Shown here piece after piece: positions 46,180 through 56,011 of a stretch of DNA of 64,000 nucleotides. A model generated the notes under the pieces. It searched no databases, was not told where the DNA came from, and saw only the letters and a list, made by a program, of their open reading frames with translations. Origin of the DNA: Snodgrassella alvi_G (GTDB lineage Bacteria; Pseudomonadota; Gammaproteobacteria; Burkholderiales; Neisseriaceae); contig CAMLCH010000001.1 of the NCBI GenBank assembly GCA_946478525.1, forward strand, positions 62,001 through 126,000, written 5' to 3'. Position numbers and translations under genes: made by a program. Each line of letters opens with the position of its first letter. Position 1 is the first letter of the stretch.

Positions 46180-47370
46180 GTGCGTAATTATTTAACACCT
46201 AATTTTAATTTTGCACCCATGATACCTGATCATGCTTTAGGTAGCCGTGTATGGGATGTGAATGGTCAAGAATTTATAGATTTGGCCGGTGGAATTGCCG
46301 TTAATTCTTTAGGTCATTGCCACCCACTTTTGATAGCTGCTTTGACTAAACAAGCACAAAAGTTGTGGCATATCTCTAATATTTATACCACGGAGCCAGC
46401 TCAAGCATTGGCACAGCGTTTAGTCGAAAATACTTTTGCTGATCAGGTGTTTTTTTGTAATTCTGGTGCTGAAGCTAATGAAGCAGCATTTAAGCTAGCA
46501 CGTAAATATGCGCGTGATCATTTTGGTACCGAAAGCAAAAAAAATGAAATTATTGCCTGTGTAAATGGTTTCCATGGTCGAACATTGTTTACGGTTTCAG
46601 TAGGTGGTCAACCAAAATATAGTCAGGATTTCGCGCCTTTACCTGAAGGTATACAACATATTGCATTTAATGATGTTGCTGCAATTGAGGCTGCTGTCAC
46701 TGATAAAACCTGTGCTGTTGTTATAGAGCCCATTCAGGGTGAGAGTGGTGTACTACCGGCGACAGGGGAATTTTTACAGGCTGCTCGAAAAATTTGTGAC
46801 TTTCATCAGGCACTATTAATTTTTGATGAAGTGCAGACTGGAATGGGACGAACAGGTAGTTTATTCGCTTATTCTCAGTATGGTGTCATTCCAGATATTC
46901 TGTCCTGTGCTAAGGCTTTGGGCTGTGGTATTCCGATTGGTGCTATGCTAACCAATAGTAGAGTTGGTAGCAGCTTTACTCCAGGAAGTCATGGTAGTAC
47001 GTTTGGCGGAAATCCTCTCGCTTGTGCCGTTGGTTGTACGGCTTTTGATATAATTAATACGCCAGAAACTTTAAATCATGTTGTTTGTCAGGGTGAAAAA
47101 CTCAAAACAGAGCTATGTCGGATAGGTGCACAGACGGGTGTGTTTACCGAAGTCAGAGGGCTGGGGCTGTTGCTCGGTTGTGTTCTGGCCGATAAATATA
47201 AAGGGCAAGCGGCTAGATTGATGCAGTTGTCGCTTCAACACGGTCTATTGGTATTGGTGGCTGGTAGTAATGTTTTACGCTTTGCGCCTAGTTTGTTAAT
47301 TGATGATGATGATCTGAATCAAGCTATGCAACGATTACAGATAGCCATTCAATCTTTTATTAGTGAATAA
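46180..47370 (+). CDS. argD: Acetylornithine/succinyldiaminopimelate aminotransferase
   Basis: A 396-residue class III aminotransferase. FIDLAGGIAVNSLGHCHP is near residue 31, FCNSGAEANEAAFKLARKYA near 93, FDEVQTGMGRTG near 221, and the PLP lysine lies in SCAKALGCGIPIG (about 250). GSTFGGNPLAC follows. It makes acetylornithine in arginine synthesis and may serve lysine synthesis. The GTG start at 46180 follows GGGGATAAGT. The next gene, a sirtuin, begins two bases after its stop. Confidence 0.93.
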   Translation: MRNYLTPNFNFAPMIPDHALGSRVWDVNGQEFIDLAGGIAVNSLGHCHPLLIAALTKQAQKLWHISNIYTTEPAQALAQRLVENTFADQVFFCNSGAEANEAAFKLARKYARDHFGTESKKNEIIACVNGFHGRTLFTVSVGGQPKYSQDFAPLPEGIQHIAFNDVAAIEAAVTDKTCAVVIEPIQGESGVLPATGEFLQAARKICDFHQALLIFDEVQTGMGRTGSLFAYSQYGVIPDILSCAKALGCGIPIGAMLTNSRVGSSFTPGSHGSTFGGNPLACAVGCTAFDIINTPETLNHVVCQGEKLKTELCRIGAQTGVFTEVRGLGLLLGCVLADKYKGQAARLMQLSLQHGLLVLVAGSNVLRFAPSLLIDDDDLNQAMQRLQIAIQSFISE

Positions 47371-47372
47371 TT

Positions 47373-48077
47373 ATGCTTGAGCAACAGGATAAACCTCAAA
47401 AAGTTGTGGTTTTAACAGGTTCTGGAATTAGTGCAGAGAGTGGCTTGCAAACTTTTCGTGATCATGGTGGATTATGGGCTGGTCATCGGGTTGAAGATGT
47501 GGCTACACCAGAAGCTTTTGATCGTCATCCACAACAAGTTTTGGATTTTTATAATCAGTTACGCCGGCAGATGCAAACTGCTCAACCGAATGCTGCACAT
47601 AAAGCATTGGTGCGATTAGAAGAATTTTATCAGGTAAATATTATTACTCAGAATGTAGATGATTTGCATGAACGAGCTGGTAGTTCAAATGTTTTGCATC
47701 TGCACGGAGAGTTATTAAAAGCCAGAAGTAGTGTAGATGAGTACTATATTGTTGATTGTTTTGCTGATCAGACGCTTGCAGATGTCGATGTAAATGGAAA
47801 TGCAATGCGTCCATTTATAGTTTGGTTTGGCGAGGCAGTTCCTTTGTTAGATGAAGCCATTGAGCTGACCCGGCAGGCCGATATATTAATTGTGATCGGT
47901 ACATCATTGCAGGTATACCCCGCAGCAAGCTTGTTACAATTTGTACCGGTAAATGCTGAAGTTTTTTTAGTTGATCCAAAACCACCTCAAAATTTAAACA
48001 GTGTTCAGATTATTCGTGCCAATGCCCAGTCGGGTGTCACTTCTCTAGTGCAATCGCTGATAGAACGAAAAAATTAA
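47373..48077 (+). CDS. cobB: Sir2-family NAD-dependent deacylase without zinc cysteines
   Basis: A 234-residue sirtuin. NAD-binding motifs are GSGISAESG at 16-24 and TQNVDDLH at 92-99, and the catalytic His is 111 in HLHGE. The Cys4 zinc cluster normally found between residues about 115 and 160 is missing; only Cys129 occurs there, in YYIVDCFADQ. IVWFGEAVP and the C-terminal GTSLQVYPAASLL are intact. Such zinc-less Sir2 proteins form a known bacterial subgroup. It is tightly coupled to argD, so the two share a transcript. Confidence 0.9.
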   Translation: MLEQQDKPQKVVVLTGSGISAESGLQTFRDHGGLWAGHRVEDVATPEAFDRHPQQVLDFYNQLRRQMQTAQPNAAHKALVRLEEFYQVNIITQNVDDLHERAGSSNVLHLHGELLKARSSVDEYYIVDCFADQTLADVDVNGNAMRPFIVWFGEAVPLLDEAIELTRQADILIVIGTSLQVYPAASLLQFVPVNAEVFLVDPKPPQNLNSVQIIRANAQSGVTSLVQSLIERKN

Positions 48078-48167
48078 ACAGCTATGGTAATTAAGCGGAT
48101 TATTAATTTATTAAACTTTTGCTGGTAAGTGTTAAAATCTATAATTTTCCATGTTTTCAGCTTTTAT

Positions 48168-49100
48168 ATGGCACAGAATCATTTAGTTATTGCCAGTCGT
48201 GAGAGTGCATTAGCGATGTGGCAGGCACGGTTTGTTCAGCAGCGTTTGCAGTTACTTTATCCTGATTTAGAGATTTATATTCAGGGAATGACAACACGTG
48301 GTGATCGGCTATTGACACAATCTTTAGCGAAGATCGGCGGTAAAGGTTTATTTATTAAGGAACTTGAATATGCTCTGCAGCAGAAAACTGCTGATATTGC
48401 AGTGCACTCGCTTAAAGATGTACCGATGGAATTACCAAGTGGTTTTGTTTTGGCTGCTATAACCGAACGCGCAAATCCTTTTGACGCATTTGTTTCTAAT
48501 CATTTTGAAAATTTGGGCTGTCTACCCACACAGGCGGTGGTTGGTACTTCCAGTTTAAGACGCGCTGCTCAAATTCAGGCACTTTACCCCCATTTACAAA
48601 TTAAATCTCTACGCGGCAATGTGCAGACGCGCCTGAATAAGCTGGATAAAGGTGATTATGATGCCATAATTCTTGCTGCCGCTGGCCTGGAAAGACTTGG
48701 TTTACAGCAACGTATCAGAACTTATCTTAAAACAGAAGAGGTGCTGCCGGCAGTCGGACAAGGTGCACTGGCAGTAGAAGTGGCCAAACATCGTACTGAT
48801 TTACAGGCTTTATTAAAACCTCTCCATCATTCTGTTACGGCTGCCTGTGTAATGGCTGAACGTTCGCTGGCACTAAAGCTGGGAGGCAATTGTCAAATTC
48901 CTCTGGCAGCATATTGTGTAAAAAAATCTAATATTCTTCATTTAAGAGGGTTGGTTGCCTCTCCAGATGGTTCTATCATTTTGCGCGCAGCTGCTCAGGC
49001 GCCTGTAGATAAAGCCAAACAACTAGGAGTAAAAGTCGCAGATCAACTGATACAGCAAGGCGCACAGGAGTTAATAGCTACTGTATTATCGGTTTCATGA
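48168..49100 (+). CDS. hemC: Porphobilinogen deaminase (hydroxymethylbilane synthase)
   Basis: A 310-residue enzyme joining four porphobilinogens. The frame is open from 48129, but the ATG at 48168 gives the standard start AQNHLVIASRESALAMWQAR. KGLFIKELEYALQ and DIAVHSLKDVPMELP form the active site, and the dipyrromethane cofactor Cys lies in LGGNCQIPLAAY. It overlaps hemD by four bases, so translation is coupled. Confidence 0.96.
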   Translation: MAQNHLVIASRESALAMWQARFVQQRLQLLYPDLEIYIQGMTTRGDRLLTQSLAKIGGKGLFIKELEYALQQKTADIAVHSLKDVPMELPSGFVLAAITERANPFDAFVSNHFENLGCLPTQAVVGTSSLRRAAQIQALYPHLQIKSLRGNVQTRLNKLDKGDYDAIILAAAGLERLGLQQRIRTYLKTEEVLPAVGQGALAVEVAKHRTDLQALLKPLHHSVTAACVMAERSLALKLGGNCQIPLAAYCVKKSNILHLRGLVASPDGSIILRAAAQAPVDKAKQLGVKVADQLIQQGAQELIATVLSVS

Positions 49101-49819
49101 AAACTCTACCTGGCGTAATTTTAGTACGACCACAATTATCTGCCATCACAGATATGCAGCTATGCAGAGAGGCAGGATGGAATCCTATTCTATTAGAATA
49201 TTTAAATCTTAAGCCAGATTTTTTGGCGCTTACTAATCTGTCTGCGCAATGTCTCAATACCGATGTTATGTTGTGGAACAGTCCAGCGACTGTCTATCTT
49301 GCAGCAAAATTTGTACCTAAAAATTTGCAGTGTATACATGTTGCAGTGGGGAAAGCTTCTGCAAATGCATTATATAATCAGGGTTTTACGCAGATTATTT
49401 GTCCTGAAGATGGTTGTGATAGTGAAGCTGTTGCACGTTTGCCACTTTGGCTTCAGCAAAAAGGTAAATTTTTGCTGGTAAAAGGGATGGGAGGGCGTAA
49501 TTGGTTGCCAAGTCATCTAAAGACTTTAGGTTGGAAAGTTGAGGTAGCAGAAGTTTATGAACGTATTCCACAATTACTTGACTGGTCTATGGTCAAAAAA
49601 GAGAAAAATTTACAGGCAATTTATTTGACGACTACAGCAGCGGTGAAAGCATGGTTTGGTCAATTACCGCCTGATTTGCACGCACTTAGCAAAAGCTTGC
49701 TATACTTAGTTCATCATCCACGTATTGTTGATGCATTGCGACAATATGAAGTATCTATTAAGTTGGTATCCAATTTACAGCGTGGATTAGATTTTTTGCA
49801 TTCATGCAGAAAAGAATAG
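49097..49819 (+). CDS. hemD: Uroporphyrinogen-III synthase
   Basis: A 240-residue HemD that closes hydroxymethylbilane into uroporphyrinogen III. The family is poorly conserved. Recognisable parts are the opening GVILVRPQLSAITDMQLCREAGWNP, KGMGGRNWLPSHLKTLGWKVEVAEVYER in two blocks near residue 130, and IYLTTTAAVKAW. Its place between hemC and hemX confirms the call. Confidence 0.92.
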   Translation: MKTLPGVILVRPQLSAITDMQLCREAGWNPILLEYLNLKPDFLALTNLSAQCLNTDVMLWNSPATVYLAAKFVPKNLQCIHVAVGKASANALYNQGFTQIICPEDGCDSEAVARLPLWLQQKGKFLLVKGMGGRNWLPSHLKTLGWKVEVAEVYERIPQLLDWSMVKKEKNLQAIYLTTTAAVKAWFGQLPPDLHALSKSLLYLVHHPRIVDALRQYEVSIKLVSNLQRGLDFLHSCRKE

Positions 49820-49868
49820 TTTTATCTGTTCTGACTGCTTACCCCATTATGAATAGGGAGTATACCGT

Positions 49869-51263
49869 ATGAGTGAACATCGAGATGATCAATCAAAGCA
49901 GTCTTCTGAATCTCAGCAGCCACCTATGATTGTCAATAAACAGGGTGAAATTAAGTTACTTGCTGAGAAATCTGATGCTGATTCACCCAAAAAACAAAAT
50001 GCTACTGAAAAGGATTGGCAGAAAAACACGGTTTCCCAAAAAAATATAACTGGATCTAAGATGCCTGAGCACACAAACTCGAATACCCAATCATCCTTGA
50101 AACAAAAACATTCCAGTGGTAAAGGAATAGCTGCTGGTGCGCTAGTTTTATCAATATTGGCCTTAGGTGCCAGTGGTTTTCTGTTTGTAGAAGGCCAAAA
50201 TTTACTTAAAAACCAACAATTGCAATTTGATCATAAAATCGATACGGCAGGTATTGTTGTTGGTAAAAATATAACGACTATACAAAATAGTATGGCTCGG
50301 ATTGATGAGTTAACACGACAGTTGCAAGAGTTACAACTGCAACAGAAAAATCAAGGTGATAGCATGGACAAACTAAACCGTGCCTATCATGAATTGGTGA
50401 AGTCGCGTTCGGACTGGCTGGTTGATGAAATTGAAGCTACGCTAAATTTGGCTTCGCAGCAATTGCTTATATCCGGTAATGTTCCAGTAGCAGTAGGCGT
50501 TTTAGAAAATCTGGATAATCGCTTATCGCGTTTTGATCAGCCACAGTTATTACCTATCAAAAAAGCTATCAGTAGTGATTTGGAAAATCTGAAAAATCGT
50601 CCCTATCTGGATGTGGCCAGTGTGTCCTTACGATTAAACCGACTTGAATCGGCAATAGCTGGTTTGCCATTGATGATAGATAATCAACTTCAGCCTAGTA
50701 ATAATCAGGCAGCACCGATTATTAATCCTAACTCATCGTGGTGGCGACGCACCTGGCAAAATACCCTGCATTCGCTACGTGGCATGGTTGAAATACGTCA
50801 TCTCAATCATAATGATTCCATGTTGTTGTCACCAGAACAGACTTTTTTTGTTCGTGAAAATCTGCGTTTACGTTTGCTTGATGCACGTATTGCTTTATTG
50901 CAACGGCGTGGAGAGGTCTATGTGGCTGATCTGAATAGTGCCGAAACGGCGGTTAAACAGTATTTTGATGCTACTTCAGTTTCGACTCAGTCATGGCTCA
51001 AAGAGTTGAATCAATTAAAATTATTAAATATTCAAAATACTCAGGAAAATAATGTTCTATATGCCAGTTTGACAGCTGTGCGCGATTATCAGAAACAATC
51101 TGGAATGGATATGTCAACAGCCTTGCCTGATTCTGGTGCTTCAGCTGTAGGAATACTGCCGGCTTCAGCTGCTAGTGCAACGCCGTCGCATAGTGCCAGC
51201 TCTGAAAATAATGTAGCAGATAATCCTGCTAGTTCGGCTATTCAGGGAGAACATGCATTATGA
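49869..51263 (+). CDS. hemX: HemX-like membrane protein
   Basis: A 464-residue protein of the HemX family: a polar Ser/Lys/Gln-rich cytoplasmic N-terminus (1-80), one transmembrane helix (about 84-105), then a coiled-coil and helical periplasmic part. The latter has SDWLVDEIEATLNLASQQLLISG and SWWRRTWQNTLHSLRGMVEIRH. The C-terminus is low complexity (Ala/Ser). Despite the old name uroporphyrinogen-III methyltransferase it carries no methyltransferase domain. Its function in haem supply is unsettled. It overlaps hemY by four bases. Confidence 0.9.
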   Translation: MSEHRDDQSKQSSESQQPPMIVNKQGEIKLLAEKSDADSPKKQNATEKDWQKNTVSQKNITGSKMPEHTNSNTQSSLKQKHSSGKGIAAGALVLSILALGASGFLFVEGQNLLKNQQLQFDHKIDTAGIVVGKNITTIQNSMARIDELTRQLQELQLQQKNQGDSMDKLNRAYHELVKSRSDWLVDEIEATLNLASQQLLISGNVPVAVGVLENLDNRLSRFDQPQLLPIKKAISSDLENLKNRPYLDVASVSLRLNRLESAIAGLPLMIDNQLQPSNNQAAPIINPNSSWWRRTWQNTLHSLRGMVEIRHLNHNDSMLLSPEQTFFVRENLRLRLLDARIALLQRRGEVYVADLNSAETAVKQYFDATSVSTQSWLKELNQLKLLNIQNTQENNVLYASLTAVRDYQKQSGMDMSTALPDSGASAVGILPASAASATPSHSASSENNVADNPASSAIQGEHAL

Positions 51264-52462
51264 GATCTTTATTATGGCTGATTATTTTATTTGTCATTGC
51301 TGTGGCTATTGTCGTTGGTGGTAGTTATTTCAATGGTGATGTTTACATTGTCGTTGAACAAACACTGATGCGTATTAATTTGCATTTGTTTTTTGCTATT
51401 GTTTTACTGACAGTAGTGCTGTTGTATATTTCATTGCGTTTGGTGATGGGATTAGTACATTTACCACGACAATGGAGTCAATGGCGTGTTCATCATCAAC
51501 GTCACCAGGTAGAAACAGCTTTAAATCTTGCTGGTCTGGCTTTTTTTGAAGGTCGTTTCCAGTTTGCTGAGCGGGAAGCAGAACGTGTTTTGCGTAATAA
51601 ACAGGGTCAGCAAAGTCGTGCATTAGCATTATTACTGGCTGCTCATAGCGCTGATCAGATGGGTGATATAGCTAAACGCGATCATTATCTAGATGAAATA
51701 GCTAAACTACCTGAAAAACAACAGTTATCGCGTTACTTGTTATTGGCTCATTCTGCATTAGCTCAACATGATGAAGAAAAAGCGCAAAAAGCGTTACAAG
51801 CAGCTACTAAAATCAGTCCTAATCTGACGCAAGTGGCTAAACTACAATTACGTTATGATTGGGAACAAGGTGATCCTCACGGTGTGTTGCAGCAGGTTGA
51901 TAAACTGAGTCGAGCTGATGCACTGAGTGATAATGAACTTTCATCTTATCGTCATTGGGCGTATCGGCATTTATTGGCTGATGCACATGATCCAACTGAA
52001 TTAAAACATAGTCTTAAGGTGATTCCTGAACATGAATGCGAAAATGAGCTGTGTGTTGATATCGTAAAAAAATATCTTCAGCTGGGTATGTATGCTCAGG
52101 CTGTAAAATCTGTGAAAAAATTCTATCCGTACCATTTTAATTCGTCTTTATTACCTTTGTTTCATGAGGCCAATCAATATTCCAGTGTTAAAGATCAACA
52201 AAAAAATATTGAAGTAGCAGAAAAATGGTTGGAAATTCGTGCCCAGGATCCTGATTTGCTGTTGCTATTAGGTCAGTTAAGTTATGAACAGCAATTATGG
52301 GGTAAGGCTAAAAGCTATCTAGAAGATAGTTTGAAAGTTAGTAATAATAATGCTGCTAGATTATTGTTAGCTAAAGTATACGAGCAGTCTGGTCAGCTGA
52401 AGGCAGCTGAAGAGCAACGTAATCAGGTTTTGACGACGCTCAGTAATGATGACGAATTCTGA
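51260..52462 (+). CDS. hemY: HemY-like TPR membrane protein
   Basis: A 400-residue protein with two N-terminal transmembrane helices (about 3-22 and 38-63), the HemY_N domain (LAGLAFFEGRFQFAEREAERVL) and several TPR-type helix pairs to the C-terminus (LLLLLGQLSYEQQLWGKAKSYLEDSLK). The family accompanies hemX in proteobacterial haem operons and is thought to coordinate haem enzymes. It is not the protoporphyrinogen oxidase that shares the name in Bacillus. Confidence 0.92.
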   Translation: MRSLLWLIILFVIAVAIVVGGSYFNGDVYIVVEQTLMRINLHLFFAIVLLTVVLLYISLRLVMGLVHLPRQWSQWRVHHQRHQVETALNLAGLAFFEGRFQFAEREAERVLRNKQGQQSRALALLLAAHSADQMGDIAKRDHYLDEIAKLPEKQQLSRYLLLAHSALAQHDEEKAQKALQAATKISPNLTQVAKLQLRYDWEQGDPHGVLQQVDKLSRADALSDNELSSYRHWAYRHLLADAHDPTELKHSLKVIPEHECENELCVDIVKKYLQLGMYAQAVKSVKKFYPYHFNSSLLPLFHEANQYSSVKDQQKNIEVAEKWLEIRAQDPDLLLLLGQLSYEQQLWGKAKSYLEDSLKVSNNNAARLLLAKVYEQSGQLKAAEEQRNQVLTTLSNDDEF

Positions 52463-52519
52463 TGGTAAGCAGATTAAGCAAATGATTACGTAGCAAAATG
52501 TAATCATGATAAGGCCAAT

Positions 52520-53584
52520 ATGACAGTTTTAAAAAACGATACTTTCTTACGAGCTCTACTCAATCAGCCGGTTAAATATACTCCTGTTTGGCTAATGCGA
52601 CAGGCAGGAAGATATCTGCCAGAATATCGTGCCAGCCGTGCTAAAGCCGGTAGTTTTCTGGATCTTTGTCATAATACTGATTTGGCTACTGAGGTGACAT
52701 TACAACCGTTAGATCGGTTTGCACTTGATGCGGCCATTTTGTTTTCGGATATTTTAACTATTCCTGATGCTATGGGATTGGGTTTGCATTTTGTTGAAGG
52801 AGAGGGACCACGGTTTGAACGACCTTTACAGAATGAAGAGGATATAAACAGTCTGCAAGTGCCGGATATGAGTAAATTACGCTATGTATTCGATGCTGTA
52901 ACTAGTATCCGACGAGCGTTAAATGGTAGTGTTCCGTTGATAGGCTTTTCAGGAAGTCCCTTTACTTTGGCTTGTTATATGGTCGAGGGACGCGGAAGTC
53001 GCGATTTTCGCCATTTGAAAACGATGATGTATCGTCGACCTGATTTATTGCAGCGAATTCTGCAAATTAATGCACAAACTGTAACGGAGTATCTGAATGA
53101 ACAGATAGCAGCAGGTGCACAGGCTGTGCAGATATTTGATACCTGGGGGGGAATTCTCAGTGATGCTGCATTTAAAAGGTACGATTTACCTTATTTGCAG
53201 CAGGTAGTTTCTGGATTAAACCGGCGGGCAGAAAATAGGCAGGTACCAGTGGTGATATTCACTAAGGGGGGCGGGCTATGGCTTGAACAATTGGCGCAAT
53301 CAGGGGCAGATGCTTTGGGTACGGACTGGACCGTTAATTTGCAGCAAGCACGACAGCGTGTAGGTACTCAAGTTGCCTTACAGGGCAATCTGGATCCGCT
53401 AGCGTTATTTGGCAGTCAGGATTGTCTTGAGCTTGAAATTAAACGTCTGCTCGCTGAATATGGACATGGAAGTGGACATGTATTTAATCTCGGACATGGT
53501 ATAAACCAGTATACCGATCCTGAGCAAGTTGCTTTTATGGTTGAGACGGTACATCGTATATCTGTTCGTTATCATACTGATTAG
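52520..53584 (+). CDS. hemE: Uroporphyrinogen decarboxylase
   Basis: A 354-residue enzyme that decarboxylates uroporphyrinogen III to coproporphyrinogen III. It shows the two family signatures, PVWLMRQAGRYLPEYR (about residues 22-37) and GFSGSPFTLACYMVEGRGS (about 142-160), and the closing HVFNLGHGINQYTDPE. It lies 57 bp after hemY and ends the hemC-D-X-Y-E run. Confidence 0.97.
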   Translation: MTVLKNDTFLRALLNQPVKYTPVWLMRQAGRYLPEYRASRAKAGSFLDLCHNTDLATEVTLQPLDRFALDAAILFSDILTIPDAMGLGLHFVEGEGPRFERPLQNEEDINSLQVPDMSKLRYVFDAVTSIRRALNGSVPLIGFSGSPFTLACYMVEGRGSRDFRHLKTMMYRRPDLLQRILQINAQTVTEYLNEQIAAGAQAVQIFDTWGGILSDAAFKRYDLPYLQQVVSGLNRRAENRQVPVVIFTKGGGLWLEQLAQSGADALGTDWTVNLQQARQRVGTQVALQGNLDPLALFGSQDCLELEIKRLLAEYGHGSGHVFNLGHGINQYTDPEQVAFMVETVHRISVRYHTD

Positions 53585-54472
53585 TTCCATCATGGCTCAA
53601 AGGTTTCTAATTGATTAAATCCAGACTTTATATGAAGTAGTCGAAATTTAAAGTGGATGATAACAATAAAAAATTAAATATAAATATATAAAAAATTGCT
53701 GACCATCAAGTATGGATAAATTCTATTGCTAGTTGTGGTAAACAGATCAATTTACTATATACTGATTTAGATAATGTCGATTTAAAATCTAGCATTCTCT
53801 TAAATATTAACTTTTCTCAAACTGTATTGGTTAAATCTCAGGGTAAAAAATCTGTAGCAGGTAATACGAAATTTCACCAAATTGAATTGAGGATGGCTCA
53901 TTTATTCAGAACAGATTTTTTATAGTATATTTGAAGAAACTAATTTGAGTCATAGTCATTTAGCAAAAACCTAGTTTTCTGCGGCCACATTTAAAAGATC
54001 AATTTCAAAATGATATTTTCGCTAATGTGATAGTTGAAAAATGTAAAAGTGAATATAGGTATTTTACAGATGCTGTAGATTTAAAAACTATAATTTTTTG
54101 ATTGGTTAGAAATTTTAAACAGTAAAGAAAATATAATACAGATAGAAAAGCAGCAATAGAATGGTTAATTCTAAAAAAGGAGAAGGGTAAATATTAGATA
54201 AAAAATAAATTATTACAAACCTCCTAAAAATTTTTAGTTTAAAAAAATATATTGATGCTATTTCTAATTTTGGTACGGCTAAATTAAAAAATATCGAAAG
54301 AAATTTTTAAAATCTTTGACAATATTGTTAATTTTTAATAGATGAATAGTCAATTAAGAATAGAAATTTAATTTTAACCGTTTAGGGCTAAAAATTTAAA
54401 AAAAAAGTGATACATATATTAATGATATAGTAAAAACTTTATGGTGTTGGCTATTATAATAGTTGTACAAAT
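53585..54472. other. Decayed spacer with pentapeptide-repeat remnant
   Basis: About 890 bp between hemE and cls. The left and middle part carries the pseudogene described next. The right part (about 54190-54470) is AT-rich with stops in all frames. Confidence 0.6.
53692..54170 (+). pseudogene. Remnant of a pentapeptide-repeat protein gene
   Basis: From 53692 one frame reads KIADHQVWINSIASCGKQ then INLLYTDLDNVDLKSSILLN and INFSQTVLVKSQ before a TAG at about 53923. The HQxW...GKQxNLxxxDLxxxDL pattern with a hydrophobic residue every fifth position is that of pentapeptide-repeat proteins. More pieces follow in other frames (ETNLSHSHLAKT, stop, FSAATFKRSI; then EKQQQ-like and EWLILKK further on). 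No start codon is found and there are several stops. It was probably a small cytoplasmic or effector-like protein; it is no longer functional. Confidence 0.6.
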
Positions 54473-54517
54473 TTGATTGATATCAGATTATTTTCAGAAA
54501 AGCAGGTTAATTTTTTT

Positions 54518-56011
54518 ATGTTACATAATATTCCATGGGCAGAAATATTCGTTCTCTTTCATATTGCTCTTGTAACGATATTAGTTATACGCGTTCTGTA
54601 CCACCAAAGAAATACTGGTGTTACAGTGGCATGGATTTTAATGTTAATGGTATTTCCTTTATTAGGGGCGATAGGCTATTTGCTTATTGGCGAACCACGT
54701 CTGGGTACTCGACGGTTGCGCCGTCAAAAAGAGTTGGTACGGTTCTATCAAAATTTTAGTCAAACTTATCTGCATGATTTTAATTACCACGCCTATAGCG
54801 GCTTGGACGAACGTTATCATGGTATTAGTCAGATTGCTGCTAATAAAACGGGTTTTGAAGCCACAGAATTTAATCGGTTGCAATTACTGACTCATGATGA
54901 AGAAATTATAACTGCTTTACGGCAAGATATTCAGCAGTCAAAAATTAGTTGTTTGCTGGCGTTCTATATTGTAGACGCACAGGGAACAATCATTGATTTG
55001 CTGCAGGATGTGATGGAGGCAGCGCAACGTGGTGTTGTGACCAGTATGCTGGTTGATAGTGTGGGAAGTGCGCGTTTTTGGCGCAGTGAATGGCCACAGA
55101 AGTTACGAGCGGCAGGGATATCTCTGACTGAGGCTTTACCCATCCAACTTTGGCGGACGTTTTTTGTTCGTGCTGATTTACGTAATCATCGAAAAATTGC
55201 TGTTATTGATCAGAAAATTGCATATACCGGTAGTTTTAATTTAGTGGATCCGAATTTTTTTAAGAAAAATGCCGGAGTTGGTAAATGGGTCGATGTCATG
55301 ATAAGAGGTGAAGGCAGTCTGGTACAGCCACTGGCAGCTATATTTGCTGGTGATATGGCCGTAGAAACTGAATCTAATTTACTTCAAGTGCAACGTTGGT
55401 TGGACAGCTACGGTAAGAAAGAACTGTTACATAATCTGCAAGTTTCACAACAGGATCAGGATGGTATTGTGGTGCAAGTCATTCCTTCGGCACCGGAACA
55501 GGGCAGTCCCGTTATTTACGATACAATTGTGAGTGTTATTCATGCAGCAACACGCCGTATTATTATCACTACACCATATTTTGTTCCTGATGAAGCCTTA
55601 TTAATGGCTTTAACGACCGCAGCTACGCGCGGGGTAGATGTTACGCTGATCGTACCAGAGGCTGTAGATTCAAAACTGGTGAAATATGCTTCGCGAGCCT
55701 ATTATCCCAGACTTTTGCAGGCTGGCGTGAAAATAGCGCTGTTTAAGGGGGGGTTATTGCATGCTAAAACTTTAACTGTGGATACCGATTATGCTTTGTT
55801 TGGTACGGTTAATATGGATATGCGCAGTTTCTATTTGAATATGGAAATTAGTCTGGCAATCTATGATAAAGATATGACTAATCAGATTGTCAAGATGCAA
55901 TCTAGCTATTTAAGGGATTGTGAATACATTGAACTGAAGTCCTGGCAAGCCAGAGCAAAATGGTGGGGATTAGTAGAAAATACTGTGCGATTAGTAGGAC
56001 CTTTATTGTAA
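54518..56011 (+). CDS. cls: Cardiolipin synthase
   Basis: A 497-residue phospholipase D-family enzyme joining two phosphatidylglycerols. Two N-terminal membrane helices (about residues 7-28 and 36-56, with the usual GYLLIGEPRLG after the second) precede two HKD motifs: NHRKIAVIDQKIAYTGSFN and HAKTLTVDTDYALFGTVN. The ATG at 54518 is preferred; a TTG at 54473 would add 15 residues without a better ribosome site. Monocistronic, with a terminator 250 bp beyond. Confidence 0.95.
   Translation: MLHNIPWAEIFVLFHIALVTILVIRVLYHQRNTGVTVAWILMLMVFPLLGAIGYLLIGEPRLGTRRLRRQKELVRFYQNFSQTYLHDFNYHAYSGLDERYHGISQIAANKTGFEATEFNRLQLLTHDEEIITALRQDIQQSKISCLLAFYIVDAQGTIIDLLQDVMEAAQRGVVTSMLVDSVGSARFWRSEWPQKLRAAGISLTEALPIQLWRTFFVRADLRNHRKIAVIDQKIAYTGSFNLVDPNFFKKNAGVGKWVDVMIRGEGSLVQPLAAIFAGDMAVETESNLLQVQRWLDSYGKKELLHNLQVSQQDQDGIVVQVIPSAPEQGSPVIYDTIVSVIHAATRRIIITTPYFVPDEALLMALTTAATRGVDVTLIVPEAVDSKLVKYASRAYYPRLLQAGVKIALFKGGLLHAKTLTVDTDYALFGTVNMDMRSFYLNMEISLAIYDKDMTNQIVKMQSSYLRDCEYIELKSWQARAKWWGLVENTVRLVGPLL

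Noticed and set aside
49869..51263. HemX as an active uroporphyrinogen methyltransferase
   Set aside because: It has a membrane anchor and coiled coil but no SAM-binding methyltransferase motifs; the old name is misleading.
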